Shown one piece after another: positions 38,433 to 49,605 of a DNA stretch of 64,000 nucleotides. The notes under the pieces were generated by a model that made no database searches, was not told where the DNA came from, and saw only the letters and a list, made by a program, of their open reading frames with translations. Position 1 is the first letter of the stretch. Each line of letters opens with the position of its first letter. The DNA is from Pseudohalioglobus lutimaris. GTDB lineage: Bacteria > Pseudomonadota > Gammaproteobacteria > Pseudomonadales > Halieaceae. A program made the position numbers and the translations under genes. The DNA lies in the NCBI RefSeq assembly GCF_002866825.1, contig NZ_PKUS01000029.1, positions 34,324 through 98,323 of the forward strand. Direction: 5' to 3'.

Positions 38433-41233
38433 GCGAATACAAAGACACACTGAACCTGCCTAAAACGGCATTTCCCATGAAGGCCAGTCTGGCCCAGCGA
38501 GAGCCCCAGCGACTCAAGCAGTGGCAGGAGATGGACCTGTACTCGCGAATCCGCGAGGCGTCAAAGGGGCGACCGAAATTCATTCTTCACGATGGCCCCC
38601 CTTACGCCAATGGTGACCTGCACCTGGGCCATGCGGTTAACAAAGTGCTCAAGGATATTATCGTCAAGTCCCGTTCTCTTGACGGTTTTGACGCCCCTTA
38701 CGTCCCCGGCTGGGATTGTCATGGTCTGCCTATTGAGCTCAACGTTGAGAAGAAAGTTGGTAAGCCTGGCGCAAAGGTCTCCGCGGCAGAATTCCGTCAG
38801 AAGTGCCGGGATTACGCTGCCCGACAGGTGGATGGGCAGCGCAAGGACTTTATTCGCATGGGCGTCTTTGGCGAATGGTTCAATCCTTACCTGACCATGG
38901 ATTTCAAGTTTGAAGCAGATATTGTGAGGTCACTTTCACGCATTATCAGCAACGGACACCTGCACAAGGGCTTCAAACCAGTGCACTGGTGCATGGATTG
39001 CGGTTCTGCACTGGCAGAAGCGGAAGTGGAGTACAAGGATAAACAGTCCCCGGCGATCGATGTTGCCTACATAGCAGCGGATCCTGCAGCGATCAATGCA
39101 GTTTTCGACACTGCCTGCGAGGGCGAGATAGCGGTGCCAATATGGACCACCACTCCCTGGACGCTGCCGGCGAGCATGGGAGTCAGCGTGCATCCTGATC
39201 TTGAGTATGTGCTGATTGCAGGTCAGCAAAGGGCGCTGGTTGTCGCTGCCGATCTGGCCGAGGACTGCGCGCGGCGTTATGGTCTGGACGGTGTAAGCGT
39301 GCTCGGCCGTTGTCGTGGGCGGGCACTGGAAAACCAACTGCTGCAGCACCCCTACCTGGACAGGCAGGTGCCTGTTGTCCTGGGCGAGCATGTCACCACT
39401 GATGCTGGCACTGGTGCCGTGCACACCGCCCCCGCCCATGGTCAGGATGACTTCGTTGTCGGCCAGCAGTACGGACTGGAGGTATACAACCCGGTAGGCG
39501 CGAACGGTGTATACCTGCCCGAGACTGAACTGTTTGGTGGCCAGCATGTGCTGAAGGCTAACCAGGCCATATGCGAACTGCTGCAGGAACGCGGCGTCCT
39601 GCTGCACCACGAGGACTATGAGCACTCCTATCCCCATTGCTGGCGCCATAAGACGCCAATCATCTTCCGGGCAACTCCCCAGTGGTTTGTGAGCATGCAG
39701 CAGAACGGCCTGCTGGAGAAAGCACTCAAGGAAGTAGACCAGGTGCAGTGGTTACCCGAGTGGGGGCAGGCGCGTATCCAGAGTATGCTTCGCGAACGTC
39801 CCGACTGGTGTATCTCCCGGCAGCGCACCTGGGGCTCGCCTATTGCCCTGTTTGTGCACAAAAGCACAGGCGAGTTGCATCCCGACACAGCGGGATTGAT
39901 GGAGCAGGTTGCCCAGCGCATGGAAACCAGCGGTATTGATGCCTGGTTCGACCTGGACCCTGCTGAATTACTGGGTGATGAGGCGCAGCATTATGACAAA
40001 GTCACCGACACGCTGGATGTCTGGTTCGACTCCGGTGTCACCCATTCCTGTGTTCTGGAGCGTCGGGAGGCGCTACAAAAACCCGCAGATATGTACCTGG
40101 AGGGTTCAGACCAGCATCGCGGCTGGTTTCAGTCTTCGTTGTTGACGGGCGTGGCCATGGACAATGCTGCACCCTATCGCAGGGTGCTGACCCATGGTTT
40201 CACAGTGGATAGCGACGGCCGCAAGATGTCCAAGTCCATCGGTAATATCATCGCACCGAAAACGGTGATGAACGATTTGGGCGCCGATATCCTTCGCCTC
40301 TGGGTGGCCGCCACTGACTATCGCGGCGAGTTGACCTGCTCCGATGAGATCTTCAAGCGCACTGCTGACGCTTACCGGCGCATCCGCAATACGGTGCGTT
40401 TTCTACTGTCAAACCTCAATGGGTTTGACCCGGTGACCGATGCTTTACCCTTCGATGAGATGCTGTCCCTTGATCGTTGGGCAGTGGATCGCGCCGCCGG
40501 GCTGCAGGGTGATCTTGCAGCGGACTATGCCGACTATCAGTTCCACCTGGTCTACCAGAAGCTGCATCATTTCTGCGCGGGTGACCTCGGTGGCTTTTAC
40601 CTGGATGTGATCAAGGATCGCCAGTACACCACCCGCGCCGATTCCATCGCCCGTCGCAGTGCGCAAACCGCCATGTACCATATTGCGGAGGCCATGGTGC
40701 GTTGGGTGGCCCCCATCCTGAGCTTCACCGCTGAGGAAATATGGGAAAACCTGCCGGGAGAGCGGGGCGATTCGGTTTTCCTGGAGCAGTGGTACGCTGA
40801 TCTACAGTCGGTAGCCGGGGACGACGTCATGGGCCGTGACTACTGGCAGCAGATGATGGCTGTGCGTACCGCGGTGAATCGGGAGATGGAAAACCTGAGA
40901 GCCGCAGGCGAGTTGCGTGGTTCCCTGGACGCAGAGGTGACGCTATTTGCTGACGCCGAACTGCAGGCCGGACTGCAGGCGCTGGAAGATGAGCTGCGCT
41001 TTGTGCTGATTACTTCTGCCGCTCAAATTCTGCCTCTGGCCGATGCCCCAGCGGACGCCGCCGTGACCGAAGTGCCCGGCCTGCGCCTGACGGTAAGGGT
41101 ATCTGAGGCAGAGAAGTGCGAACGCTGCTGGCACAGGCGCGAAGATGTGGGCCAGGTAGAAGGCCATTCCACGCTTTGCGGGCGCTGCGTGGAGAATGTT
41201 TATGGCGATGGCGAACGGCGTCGTTTTGCGTAA
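38429..41233 (+). CDS. ileS: Isoleucyl-tRNA synthetase
   Basis: IleRS charges tRNA-Ile. The 934-residue class I enzyme has the HIGH motif as HLGH in [16 protein letters not shown] as [10 protein letters not shown], the CP1 editing domain in between, and a C-terminal zinc finger (CERCW ... CGRC). It overlaps ribF at its start and lspA at its end. The order ribF-ileS-lspA-fkpB-ispH is a classic gammaproteobacterial operon. Confidence 0.98.
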   Translation: MSEYKDTLNLPKTAFPMKASLAQREPQRLKQWQEMDLYSRIREASKGRPKFILHDGPPYANGDLHLGHAVNKVLKDIIVKSRSLDGFDAPYVPGWDCHGLPIELNVEKKVGKPGAKVSAAEFRQKCRDYAARQVDGQRKDFIRMGVFGEWFNPYLTMDFKFEADIVRSLSRIISNGHLHKGFKPVHWCMDCGSALAEAEVEYKDKQSPAIDVAYIAADPAAINAVFDTACEGEIAVPIWTTTPWTLPASMGVSVHPDLEYVLIAGQQRALVVAADLAEDCARRYGLDGVSVLGRCRGRALENQLLQHPYLDRQVPVVLGEHVTTDAGTGAVHTAPAHGQDDFVVGQQYGLEVYNPVGANGVYLPETELFGGQHVLKANQAICELLQERGVLLHHEDYEHSYPHCWRHKTPIIFRATPQWFVSMQQNGLLEKALKEVDQVQWLPEWGQARIQSMLRERPDWCISRQRTWGSPIALFVHKSTGELHPDTAGLMEQVAQRMETSGIDAWFDLDPAELLGDEAQHYDKVTDTLDVWFDSGVTHSCVLERREALQKPADMYLEGSDQHRGWFQSSLLTGVAMDNAAPYRRVLTHGFTVDSDGRKMSKSIGNIIAPKTVMNDLGADILRLWVAATDYRGELTCSDEIFKRTADAYRRIRNTVRFLLSNLNGFDPVTDALPFDEMLSLDRWAVDRAAGLQGDLAADYADYQFHLVYQKLHHFCAGDLGGFYLDVIKDRQYTTRADSIARRSAQTAMYHIAEAMVRWVAPILSFTAEEIWENLPGERGDSVFLEQWYADLQSVAGDDVMGRDYWQQMMAVRTAVNREMENLRAAGELRGSLDAEVTLFADAELQAGLQALEDELRFVLITSAAQILPLADAPADAAVTEVPGLRLTVRVSEAEKCERCWHRREDVGQVEGHSTLCGRCVENVYGDGERRRFA

Positions 41234-41714
41234 CGGTGTCCACGCATGGCGCTGGTATTTGCTGGCGTTAGTGCTGGTGTTGCTTGACCAATACACCAAG
41301 GGCCTGGCCAGTGCCTCCCTTGACTACGGTCGTCCGGTACAGGTGTTCTCCTGGTTCAACCTTACCCTGCAATACAATACCGGCGCCGCGTTCAGTTTCC
41401 TCAGCGATGCCGGAGGTTGGCAGCGCTGGTTCTTTACCGGTATTGCAGTTGTGATCAGCGGCGCGCTGACCATCTGGCTGTTTATTGCGCCGCGAGGACA
41501 GTGGCTGCTCATACTCAGTCTCTCCCTTATACTGGGCGGGGCAATAGGCAATCTCTGGGACAGGGTGGTTTTGGGCTACGTGGTGGACTTCATTTCGGTA
41601 CACTATCGGGGTTGGTATTTTCCCGCTTTCAATCTGGCGGACTCGGCTATAACCGTCGGTGCGGGATGTATGTTGCTGGACAGCTTTGTCCATCGGGAAA
41701 AAAACGATGACTGA
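41202..41714 (+). CDS. lspA: Lipoprotein signal peptidase
   Basis: LspA cleaves the signal peptide of lipid-modified prolipoproteins such as LolB, BamD and the TPR protein encoded in this window. The 170-residue protein has four membrane helices and the catalytic aspartates in VVDFISV and NLADSAIT. Three in-frame ATGs compete (41196, 41202, 41208); I prefer 41202 because GGAG at 41191-41194 is best spaced for it. The gene overlaps ileS by about 30 bases and fkpB by 8. Confidence 0.95.
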   Translation: MAMANGVVLRNGVHAWRWYLLALVLVLLDQYTKGLASASLDYGRPVQVFSWFNLTLQYNTGAAFSFLSDAGGWQRWFFTGIAVVISGALTIWLFIAPRGQWLLILSLSLILGGAIGNLWDRVVLGYVVDFISVHYRGWYFPAFNLADSAITVGAGCMLLDSFVHREKNDD

Positions 41715-42162
41715 ATTCAATGTACCTGTATCCGAGGGGACCCGCGTGTTCCTCAACTTTTCCGTCAGCCTGGAAGATGGCTCCGAAGTCGACACAAACT
41801 TTGGCGGGGACCCGGTAGACTTCAGTATTGGCGATGGCTCACTGCTACCAGGCTTTGAGCGTCGTTTGTTCGGTATGGTTGCCGGCGACAGGCAGATGTT
41901 TGAAGTGCTGCCTGAGGATGCGTTTGGCCAGCCCAACGAAAACAACGTTCAGCGTATGCAACGTGATCAGTTTGATGAGGATGCAGAGCTGGAAATTGGC
42001 CTGGTGTTTTCCTTTGCCGATGCTGCGGGGGGCGAGCTGCCGGGCATGGTGATTGCGTTCGACGATGACGAGGTCACCGTCGATTTCAATCATCCGCTGG
42101 CGGGCCGGACTGTAATGTTTGACGTGCTGATACACCGGGTCGAGCCGGCGGAGCTGCACTGA
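41707..42162 (+). CDS. fkpB: FKBP-type peptidyl-prolyl isomerase (SlpA/FkpB)
   Basis: This 151-residue protein is the SlpA-type FKBP, a prolyl isomerase and chaperone. It has the family's opening ([19 protein letters not shown]), the [12 protein letters not shown] core helix, and the inserted flap domain between about 70 and 125. The ATG at 41707 lies inside the end of lspA, and its stop overlaps the ispH start by one base, so all three are coupled. Confidence 0.94.
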   Translation: MTEFNVPVSEGTRVFLNFSVSLEDGSEVDTNFGGDPVDFSIGDGSLLPGFERRLFGMVAGDRQMFEVLPEDAFGQPNENNVQRMQRDQFDEDAELEIGLVFSFADAAGGELPGMVIAFDDDEVTVDFNHPLAGRTVMFDVLIHRVEPAELH

Positions 42163-43112
42163 TGGAGATCCAACTGGCCAACCCCCGGGGTTTTTGCGCT
42201 GGCGTCGACCGGGCCATCGATATTGTTAATCGTGCGCTGGAAGTGTTTGGTGCCCCGATCTACGTTCGCCACGAGGTGGTACACAACAAGTTTGTTGTCG
42301 ATGACCTGCGGTCGCGCGGGGCAGTGTTTGTCGATGAACTGGAGGAAGTGCCCGACGATTGCATTGTTATTTTCAGCGCGCACGGCGTTTCCCAGGCTGT
42401 ACGTAGTGAAGCGCAGAGGCGCCATTTGCAGGTGTTTGACGCAACCTGCCCGCTGGTGACCAAGGTACATATGGAAGTGGCCAGTTTTAGTACCGAGGGC
42501 CGTGAGTGTGTCCTCATTGGTCACGCCGGCCACCCTGAGGTAGAAGGCACCATGGGCCAGTATGATCATAGCGCCGGTGGTAAAATTTACCTTGTAGAAG
42601 ATGAGCAGCAGGCCTCCAGCCTGCAGGTCAAGCGGCCGGAGCGACTCTCCTACGTCACCCAGACAACACTGTCTGTGGACGATACTGCAAAGGTCATCGA
42701 TGCGCTGCGCGCCCGTTTCCCGGAAATCCAAGGGCCACGCAAGGACGATATCTGCTACGCCACGCAGAACCGGCAGGACGCGGTCAAGCAGCTGGCTGCG
42801 CGCTGCGACCTGGTGCTTGTAGTGGGCTCGCCCAATTCTTCCAATTCCAATCGCCTGCGTGAATTAGCCGAGCGTATGGGCGCTGAGGCGCATTTGCTCG
42901 ATGGGGCCGAAGACATTGATCCTGCGTGGCTCAAGGGTAAGCAGCGAATTGGCGTGACTGCCGGTGCGTCAGCCCCTGAGGTACTGGTACAGGAAGTTAT
43001 TGATGGTCTGCGTGATCTGGGCGCACAAGCCCCGGTGGAAGTGGAGGGCAGGCCGGAGAACGTCACTTTTTCACTGCCCCGTGAACTGCGTATCGAGGCC
43101 AAGAACCTCTAG
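42162..43112 (+). CDS. ispH: 4-hydroxy-3-methylbut-2-enyl diphosphate reductase
   Basis: IspH carries out the last step of the MEP pathway and yields IPP and DMAPP. The 316-residue iron-sulfur protein has its three cysteine ligands in the expected segments: [20 protein letters not shown] and [15 protein letters not shown] and [10 protein letters not shown] bind the diphosphate. It is the last gene of the ribF-ileS-lspA-fkpB-ispH operon. In Pseudomonas the pilus genes fimT to pilE separate it from pilR; here only fimT does. Confidence 0.97.
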   Translation: MEIQLANPRGFCAGVDRAIDIVNRALEVFGAPIYVRHEVVHNKFVVDDLRSRGAVFVDELEEVPDDCIVIFSAHGVSQAVRSEAQRRHLQVFDATCPLVTKVHMEVASFSTEGRECVLIGHAGHPEVEGTMGQYDHSAGGKIYLVEDEQQASSLQVKRPERLSYVTQTTLSVDDTAKVIDALRARFPEIQGPRKDDICYATQNRQDAVKQLAARCDLVLVVGSPNSSNSNRLRELAERMGAEAHLLDGAEDIDPAWLKGKQRIGVTAGASAPEVLVQEVIDGLRDLGAQAPVEVEGRPENVTFSLPRELRIEAKNL

Positions 43113-43216
43113 CTGAGCCGCTTGCTGACGTCTTAACCAGGCAAGTCATATCCTATATAGCCGGATTCTGGCAATCACTCTTCCTCCAGCTATGCTTGGC
43201 GTTCAGGGAGGTGATT

Positions 43217-43783
43217 ATGGCAATGGCAGGTGTGCGCGCCGCGCAGCCGGGTTTCACACTGATAGAATTGATGTCAGTGATGGTTATCGTGGTGCTGGTC
43301 GGCGCACTTTCAGCGCCCGCCTTTAGTCGACTCCTTGAAGCCTCGCGTATACGCACAGAGGCCACGCGTCTGATGGGCGATATTGTGCTCACGCGCAGCG
43401 AAGCGATCAAGCGCAACCGCCAGGTGGTGATGTGCCCCGCAGGCTTGTCTGCTGCAGGCGAAGTCGAATGCGGTGGTGTTTATGCCCAGGGTTGGATTGT
43501 CTTTCAGGACAATGATCGCGATGGTGAGCTGAGTGGGGGAGAAGAGATCGTAGACAGGGGGCAAGCGCTGGCGTCGGACCTGCTTGTGACGAACCGGGTC
43601 GCCACCCGGGCAGCGGATGAGAAGATAAAATTTCAGCCGGACGGGTCGTCACGACGTAATCTCACGCTGATGGTTTGCTCCGGGGGTATGCCAGAGATCA
43701 CGTCATGGAGCGTGGTAATGAATATTGTGGGTCGGCCTCGACTCGCCCGGGGGTGGGGTCGGTGTCAGCGCGCCGAAGACTGA
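43217..43783 (+). CDS. fimT: Type IV pilus minor pilin, FimT/GspH-like
   Basis: This 188-residue prepilin has a short leader ending in G and the processed N-terminus FTLIELM, with the glutamate at position 5. The hydrophobic helix and a C-terminal GspH/FimT-like domain follow, with three cysteines in the mature part (CPAG, CGGV, CSGG) and one near the end. FimT-like minor pilins help to start pilus assembly and, in some species, bind DNA. GGGAGG stands 5-10 bases before the ATG at 43217. It converges on pilR with only 3 bp between stops, and is 11 kb away from the other minor pilins. Confidence 0.85.
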   Translation: MAMAGVRAAQPGFTLIELMSVMVIVVLVGALSAPAFSRLLEASRIRTEATRLMGDIVLTRSEAIKRNRQVVMCPAGLSAAGEVECGGVYAQGWIVFQDNDRDGELSGGEEIVDRGQALASDLLVTNRVATRAADEKIKFQPDGSSRRNLTLMVCSGGMPEITSWSVVMNIVGRPRLARGWGRCQRAED

Positions 43784-43786
43784 GTC

Positions 43787-45166
43787 TCAGTCATCCAGCT
43801 GCAACTTCTTCAGGCGGTAACGCAGACTGCGAAAACTGATACCCAGCAGCTTGGCTGTGGCGGTCTTGTTCCAACGTGACTCTTCCAATGCCTTGCTCAG
43901 GATCTGGCGTTCCATGTCATCCAGGTATCCCTGCAGGTCGCCATATGCCTCTTCGACAGACCAGGTGCTGGCTCCATCCCGGTCAGACTTGCGCGTCCTG
44001 GCCGCCGGGTTGCGCGGCTTCATGGTCGAGAACTGCAGGTCGTCGGCCGTGATGGCGCCACTGTCTGCCAAAGCCAACGAGCGCTCAAGGATGTTTTCCA
44101 GTTCGCGAACGTTCCCCGGGAAACTGTAACCGCTAAGGGCCTCTATGGCCGAATCATCCAGTGCCGCCTGTTCATTGCCGTGCTCCCGTGCGATCCGTTT
44201 CAGCAACGCCCTGGCAAGCATGGGCAGGTCTTCGGCGCGTTCGCGCAGGCTGGGGACCTGCAGGTCAATCACGTTTATCCGGTAATAGAGATCATCTCGG
44301 AAGCGTCCCGCCTCGACCTCCGCTGCGAGGTCCTTGTGTGTGGCACTGAGCAAGCGCACGTCTGTGGGCACCTCCTCGCTGCCACCCACCGGGCGTACAG
44401 CCTTTTCCTGAATTGCGCGCAACAGTTTAACCTGCATCACCAGTGGCAGATCGGCGACTTCGTCCAGGAACAGGGTGCCCCCTGCGGCGGCCTGAAACAG
44501 TCCGGGTTTGTCCGATGTCGCGCCAGTGAAACTCCCCTTGAGGTGACCAAAAAGCTCGCTCTCCATCAGGTCCGGTGGAATGGCGCCACAATTAACAGCG
44601 ATGAAGTTACCCGGCGCCCGCGGGCCGTTGTTATGAATCAGGCGAGCGACCACTTCCTTACCGCTGCCGGATTCGCCGCAAATGTGAACCGGTGCCTGAC
44701 TGCGGGCGAGTTTGGTGATCTGGCTGCGCAGCTTCTGGATGGCAGGGGCCTCGCCAATCAGGTCCTGTACCACCGCCTTGTCCAGCCGGCTGATATCGCC
44801 TTCCAGCTGCAGTGCCGTACTGACCAGTTTGCGTAGTGTCTCCAGCTCGATGGGTTTGCTGATAAAGTCGAAGGCACCGGCCTTCAGTGCCGATATCGCT
44901 GTCTCGACACTGCCGTGTGCGGTAATCATGGCCACTGGGATATGTGCGTGTTCCTGCTGTATGTATTCCACCAGGCTGATGCCATTACCATCGGGTAGGC
45001 GCATATCGGTCAGGCACAGGTCGGGCACTATGTCAGACACCATATTCCTGGCCTCGGTCAGGTTTGCCGCGCTGAACGTCTCCAGGCCCATGCGACTGAG
45101 GGTAATGTCGAGTAGCTCTCGGATATCAGGTTCATCGTCTACGATGAGAACGCGCTGTGCTGCCAT
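43787..45166 (-). CDS. pilR: Sigma-54 response regulator PilR
   Basis: PilR activates pilin transcription with RNA polymerase sigma-54. The 459-residue protein has a receiver domain (1-120; phosphorylation aspartate in LCLTDMRLPDG), an AAA+ domain with Walker A GESGSGKE and the sigma-54 loop GSFTGA (usually GAFTGA), and a Fis-type helix-turn-helix at the C-terminus (TATAKLLGISFRSLRYRLKK). The ATG follows the pilS stop with no gap. Its neighbours support the PilR call over other NtrC-family regulators. Confidence 0.93.
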   Translation of the reverse strand: MAAQRVLIVDDEPDIRELLDITLSRMGLETFSAANLTEARNMVSDIVPDLCLTDMRLPDGNGISLVEYIQQEHAHIPVAMITAHGSVETAISALKAGAFDFISKPIELETLRKLVSTALQLEGDISRLDKAVVQDLIGEAPAIQKLRSQITKLARSQAPVHICGESGSGKEVVARLIHNNGPRAPGNFIAVNCGAIPPDLMESELFGHLKGSFTGATSDKPGLFQAAAGGTLFLDEVADLPLVMQVKLLRAIQEKAVRPVGGSEEVPTDVRLLSATHKDLAAEVEAGRFRDDLYYRINVIDLQVPSLRERAEDLPMLARALLKRIAREHGNEQAALDDSAIEALSGYSFPGNVRELENILERSLALADSGAITADDLQFSTMKPRNPAARTRKSDRDGASTWSVEEAYGDLQGYLDDMERQILSKALEESRWNKTATAKLLGISFRSLRYRLKKLQLDD

Positions 45167-46783
45167 TTAGGATGCTCGTTGGCTGAGGGAAATACGGAAG
45201 CAGCTCTCGCCCTTGTCTGTGGGGCGATAGCTGAGTCCGGCATTGTTGATTTCACACAATTCCTTGCACAGGTACAAGCCCATGCCGCTTCCCTCCGCCA
45301 CGGTAGTGAAAAAGGGCTCGAAGAGTTTGCTCTGGTCAGCTACCGGAATGCCCGGACCATTGTCGATGATATTGACCAGGGTCTGGTGGCCGATAAAGTC
45401 CATATCAACTTCTATTCTTGCGGTCTGGTGGCCCGTGGCAATGCTGCTGTGGCGCAGCGCGTTATCGAGAAGGTTGGTCAGGACTCTCTGCAGGTTTTCC
45501 GGGTCAAATTCCACCAGCAGGTCGCTGTACTGGCAGTCCACGGTGATATCGGCGGGAGCATGCAGTCCTTGCAGGTAGTGTTTCACGAAATCCGTGAGCC
45601 ACTGCTGCAGGTCGATATACTCTGGTTTGGGTGGCTCACGACGTGAGATCTGCATCACGCTTTCAACGATCTGGTTTACCCGCCCGGAATGACTCTGGAT
45701 GATCTCTGCCATGCGCTTGTCTCCGGGCGTGAGCTCCGTTGACTCCTGCAGTAACTGCGCTGCGTGGCTGATCGCACCCAGCGGGTTGCGTATCTCATGG
45801 GCGATACTGGCGGTGAGTCGGCCCAGAGATGTGAGCTTGAGTGATTGTGCATACTGGGTCACCGGCGAATAATCCTCGACGAACACCAGGCTGTCGCGCT
45901 GGCTGCTGGGTTGTAGCTCGCGGAAGTGTGCGATGATGGGCACTGAATCTTCGGTGACGTGAAAGGGCTTGGCCTTGTGCAGCCCGGTTTCCTTCCAGTG
46001 TTGGAACTGGCGAGACAGCTCAGGGCAGTACTCCGCCAAATCACGACCCTGTTCCATGATGACCGGGCGCTCTGGTACCAGCAGGGTCGAGGCGGCCTTG
46101 TTCATTACTCGTACCACGCTGTTGCCATCCACCAACAGAATGCCCGTATCCATGTGCTGCACGATCTGCTCATTCAGGCGCTGCAGATCGTAGAGGTCGC
46201 TGGCACGGTTGCGTGCCAGCTCCTCAGCGCGCCCCAGGCGCTGGGCCACCGCCTGTACCATGATTGAGACAATAAAGATCAGCGCCCCGAGCAAACCTGC
46301 CGGGAACAGCGCGGGAAGGCTTTGTTCGCCCTGCAATATCAGGTAAACGGTATCACCGAGCAAGGCCAGGGCGCTCAAGGCGGCGATCAACGTCGCCAGG
46401 GTCCGGTTGGTTATCAGCACCGCGCTGGCGGAGACAGTGATGATCAGCAGCACGGGCAAACCTGAAACAACACCGCCGCTGGCGTGTGACATCAGGGTGA
46501 TACTGACAATATCAAGTGCAAAGACGACCAGCATGAGGCGCTGGTTTAAACGACGCGACAGGAAGCCCACCAGGGGAATACTGGTGGCCAGGTGAAGCAG
46601 GGCGACCGAGACATAGAGCGTGGGGTGTAGTACCCCAACCAGCTGGCGAGTGTTGGGGCTGACCAGCATGATCAATAATACTACCGACAGCAGCGAGCGG
46701 TAGGCCACGTAGATTCTGAACAGGGCCTGGTTCTGTTGGCCGCTGACGGCGACCGGTCTGGTAAGGATTGCTGGGCGGTTCAC
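45167..46783 (-). CDS. pilS: Sensor histidine kinase PilS
   Basis: PilS is the membrane kinase paired with PilR. It has about six membrane helices in the first 200 residues, a PAS domain, the H-box IAHEIRNPLGAISHAAQLL, and an ATPase domain ending with NIIDNGPGI and GSGMGLYL. The frame is open to an ATG at 46870; a GTG at 46783 gives 538 residues and a start just before the first helix, closer to the Pseudomonas protein. The true start is uncertain. It is divergent from nadE. Confidence 0.9.
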   Translation of the reverse strand: MNRPAILTRPVAVSGQQNQALFRIYVAYRSLLSVVLLIMLVSPNTRQLVGVLHPTLYVSVALLHLATSIPLVGFLSRRLNQRLMLVVFALDIVSITLMSHASGGVVSGLPVLLIITVSASAVLITNRTLATLIAALSALALLGDTVYLILQGEQSLPALFPAGLLGALIFIVSIMVQAVAQRLGRAEELARNRASDLYDLQRLNEQIVQHMDTGILLVDGNSVVRVMNKAASTLLVPERPVIMEQGRDLAEYCPELSRQFQHWKETGLHKAKPFHVTEDSVPIIAHFRELQPSSQRDSLVFVEDYSPVTQYAQSLKLTSLGRLTASIAHEIRNPLGAISHAAQLLQESTELTPGDKRMAEIIQSHSGRVNQIVESVMQISRREPPKPEYIDLQQWLTDFVKHYLQGLHAPADITVDCQYSDLLVEFDPENLQRVLTNLLDNALRHSSIATGHQTARIEVDMDFIGHQTLVNIIDNGPGIPVADQSKLFEPFFTTVAEGSGMGLYLCKELCEINNAGLSYRPTDKGESCFRISLSQRAS

Positions 46784-46950
46784 GAGGGCCTTCAGCCTGT
46801 TATTAATGTCTCTGTGGCGTATAGCCTGTTTATTATGGCAGTGCCAGCCAGGTACTAGTGTAACAGGCATATCTGTTTTCGGGCTGGCTTATAGCGCGAC
46901 TTTTGCGGAAAATAGCGCTCCCCGATTCACTCCTGATTCCGAGCAGCAGT

Positions 46951-48582
46951 ATGGCAAGCCTGAATATTCTGATGGCCCAGATCAACACCCTGGTGGGCGA
47001 CTTCGAGGGCAACACGCAGCGGGTTGTAGATATCGTCAAACGTGCCGAGGCGGAGCACAGCTCACCGGTCATTGTTTTCCCGGAGCTCACCCTCAGCGGC
47101 TACCCCCCGGAGGACCTGCTGTTGCGGCCCAGTATCGAGTTGCGGGTTAAGCAGTCACTGCAAACGCTCTGCGCTCAGCTCAAGGGCGACGCCTGGGCGG
47201 TAATCGGATACCCCCGGACAGAGGCAGGTGCTCTCTACAACGTGGCCGGAGTAGTGCATCGTGGCGAAATCGTTGCCGAATACCGTAAGCAGCGCCTGCC
47301 TAACTACCAGGTATTCGACGAGAAGCGTTATTTTTCAACAGGCTCAGGGCCTTGCGTTATCGATATCCAGGGTGTGAAGGTGGGCCTGAGCATTTGCGAG
47401 GACATCTGGGAAGCCGGGCCGACCGCCGACACCGCAGCGGCCGGTGCTGAATTGCTACTCAATCTCAATTCATCCCCTTATCACCGGGGTAAGCGCAACG
47501 AGCGCTGGGAGCGGGTCGCGGAGCGCGCCCGCGGGGCCGGCTTTCCAATCGTTTACGTGAATCAGGTCGGCGGCCAGGATGAGCTGGTATTCGACGGTGG
47601 TTCCTTTGCCGTGACTGCCGCTGGAGAAGTTGCCGCTGCTGCGCCCAACTTTGAGGAGGGTGAATACTGGCTGCACTACCAGGCACAGGACAAGGCCGCC
47701 CCCTTTGCGGGCCTCAAAGTGTTCCCGCCGCTGGATGAGATGGAAGCCACCTGGCGGGCACTGGTGCTGGGCGTGCGCGATTACGTGAACAAAAACCATT
47801 TCAATGGCGTGGTGTTGGGCCTTTCCGGAGGTATAGATTCAGCACTCACCCTGGCGGTCGCAGTGGACGCATTGGGGCCTGAGCGAGTCGAGGCGGTGAT
47901 GATGCCTTTTCGCTATACGTCGCAGATGAGCGTTGAGGATGCCGCCGAGCAGTCTGACATTCTTGGTGTCAGCCACAAGGTGATTTCCATCGAACCCATT
48001 TACGAGGCCTTTATGCAGAGCCTGGCGGAGGAGTTCGCCGGGACTACCCCTGATACGACCGAGGAGAACCTGCAGGCGCGCTGTCGCGGCGTACTGCTGA
48101 TGTCGATTTCCAATAAGAAGGGCAGCCTGGTGTTGACCACGGGTAATAAAAGCGAGATGGCGGTGGGCTATTCCACGCTGTATGGCGATATGGCGGGTGG
48201 TTTCGACGTGCTAAAGGATGTGCCCAAGACGCTGGTGTTTGATCTATGCCGCTATCGCAATACACTGGGCCCCTGCATTCCCCAGCGGGTGATCGACCGG
48301 CCGCCCTCCGCTGAACTGGCGCCAGACCAGAAGGACGAGGACAGTCTGCCTCCCTATGATGTACTCGACCAGATTCTGGAGATGTACGTGGAGCAGGACA
48401 TGAGTGCTGAGGCGATTATTGCGGCGGGGATGGATCGTGATCAGGTGCAGCGGGTGCTGCGTCTGGTCGACATCAATGAGTACAAACGACGTCAGGCGCC
48501 GATCGGGGTGCGTATTACCAAGCGCGGTTTCGGGCGTGACCGGCGGTATCCGATTACGTCCGGGTGGCGGATAGGAGACTAA
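46951..48582 (+). CDS. nadE: Glutamine-dependent NAD+ synthetase
   Basis: NadE amidates NaAD to NAD. The 543-residue protein is the two-domain form: an N-terminal nitrilase-type glutaminase (E in FPELTLSGYPPEDL, K in YRKQRLPN, C in SICEDIW) and a C-terminal synthetase with the PPi loop LSGGIDSAL. It uses glutamine as nitrogen donor. I start at the ATG at 46951, where the conserved sequence begins. Its position between pilS and bamD is an insertion relative to the Pseudomonas order I remember. Confidence 0.95.
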   Translation: MASLNILMAQINTLVGDFEGNTQRVVDIVKRAEAEHSSPVIVFPELTLSGYPPEDLLLRPSIELRVKQSLQTLCAQLKGDAWAVIGYPRTEAGALYNVAGVVHRGEIVAEYRKQRLPNYQVFDEKRYFSTGSGPCVIDIQGVKVGLSICEDIWEAGPTADTAAAGAELLLNLNSSPYHRGKRNERWERVAERARGAGFPIVYVNQVGGQDELVFDGGSFAVTAAGEVAAAAPNFEEGEYWLHYQAQDKAAPFAGLKVFPPLDEMEATWRALVLGVRDYVNKNHFNGVVLGLSGGIDSALTLAVAVDALGPERVEAVMMPFRYTSQMSVEDAAEQSDILGVSHKVISIEPIYEAFMQSLAEEFAGTTPDTTEENLQARCRGVLLMSISNKKGSLVLTTGNKSEMAVGYSTLYGDMAGGFDVLKDVPKTLVFDLCRYRNTLGPCIPQRVIDRPPSAELAPDQKDEDSLPPYDVLDQILEMYVEQDMSAEAIIAAGMDRDQVQRVLRLVDINEYKRRQAPIGVRITKRGFGRDRRYPITSGWRIGD

Positions 48583-48637
48583 CGCTTACTCGCTCTTATT
48601 TTTTGTCGAGTGCGGGCCGGTAAGCCGTAAATGTGGA

Positions 48638-49507
48638 CTAAAGCTTGGGCCGCGTATCAAACTGCGGTGGTGTAGGCGGGAAAAACAGGCCGAAGCTGGC
48701 CTTGTTGATCCAGTTACGCTGCAGTCCGTCGAGAGTATAGACACTTTTGAACTCGCCGTTTTTGTCCAGGTTCGGGTGGTCCGGGTAGTTCAGCGCCAGG
48801 GTTGCGATGGCATCTTCAGCCAGGTCATCGAGGCCCAGCAGAATATAGCCCTGCGCCATGACGGCGAGACCGTCGGCCACGGCTGGTGTGCGCTGGAAGT
48901 TCTCTACTACATAGCGACCGCGGTTTGCCGCAGCGAGGTAGGCGCCGCGGCGGAAATAATAGTTGGCGACCAGAATTTCGTGCCTGGCCAGCAAATTGCG
49001 CAGATGTAGCATGCGCGCGCGGGCATCGGGCGAGTAGGGGCTGTCAGGAAAACGCGTCACCAGCTGGTTGAACTCGGCGAAGGCCTCCCTCGCCTGACTG
49101 GTATCGCGCTCTGCCTCATCGGTTGGCAGGAAGCGTGAAAACAGGTCTTCGTTGGCGGAGTGGGCTGCCAAACCCTTGAGGTAGTAGGCATAGTCGACAT
49201 TGGGGTGGCTGGGATGCAGGCGGATGAAGCGGTCGGCGGCTTCCACCGCCGCTTCCTGTTCATAGCCGTTGTAATGCGCGTAGATCAATTCCAGTTGGGC
49301 CTGCTCGGCATATTTGCCAAAAGGATAGCGCGACTCCAGTAATTGCAGGCTGCGCACGGCCAGGTCCCAGTTATTGGAGCGCAGGTAGCGCTGGGCCTGT
49401 TCGTAAATTTGTTGCTCGCCGGTATCGGCGGTGACATCCGGTAATTCATCGTTACTCGAGCAACCGACAAGGGCCATGCTGAGCAGGAAAATGAGGGCGT
49501 ACTTCAA
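48638..49507 (-). CDS. bamD: Outer-membrane assembly lipoprotein BamD
   Basis: BamD is the essential lipoprotein partner of BamA in outer-membrane protein insertion. The protein has a lipoprotein signal (lipobox ALVGC), then five TPR-like repeats with the typical [20 protein letters not shown] and [12 protein letters not shown] segments. A TTG at 49507 (MKYALIFLL), with GGTGAG upstream, gives 289 residues and a normal signal peptide; an ATG at 49546 would add 13 residues before it. It is divergent from rluD. Confidence 0.93.
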   Translation of the reverse strand: MKYALIFLLSMALVGCSSNDELPDVTADTGEQQIYEQAQRYLRSNNWDLAVRSLQLLESRYPFGKYAEQAQLELIYAHYNGYEQEAAVEAADRFIRLHPSHPNVDYAYYLKGLAAHSANEDLFSRFLPTDEAERDTSQAREAFAEFNQLVTRFPDSPYSPDARARMLHLRNLLARHEILVANYYFRRGAYLAAANRGRYVVENFQRTPAVADGLAVMAQGYILLGLDDLAEDAIATLALNYPDHPNLDKNGEFKSVYTLDGLQRNWINKASFGLFFPPTPPQFDTRPKL

Positions 49508-49605
49508 AATTATCTCACCAGTGCTGGGCTGCCGCCGTGCTACCATGCACGCCAGCTTTAAGGCGGCTATTTAACCACAGCCGGGCAGGCGCATAAACAG
49601 GAAAA

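Noticed and set aside
38936..39649. Minus-strand open frame (237 codons) opposite ileS.
   Set aside because: It lies inside the ileS editing domain and carries no motif; it follows from codon bias on the coding strand.
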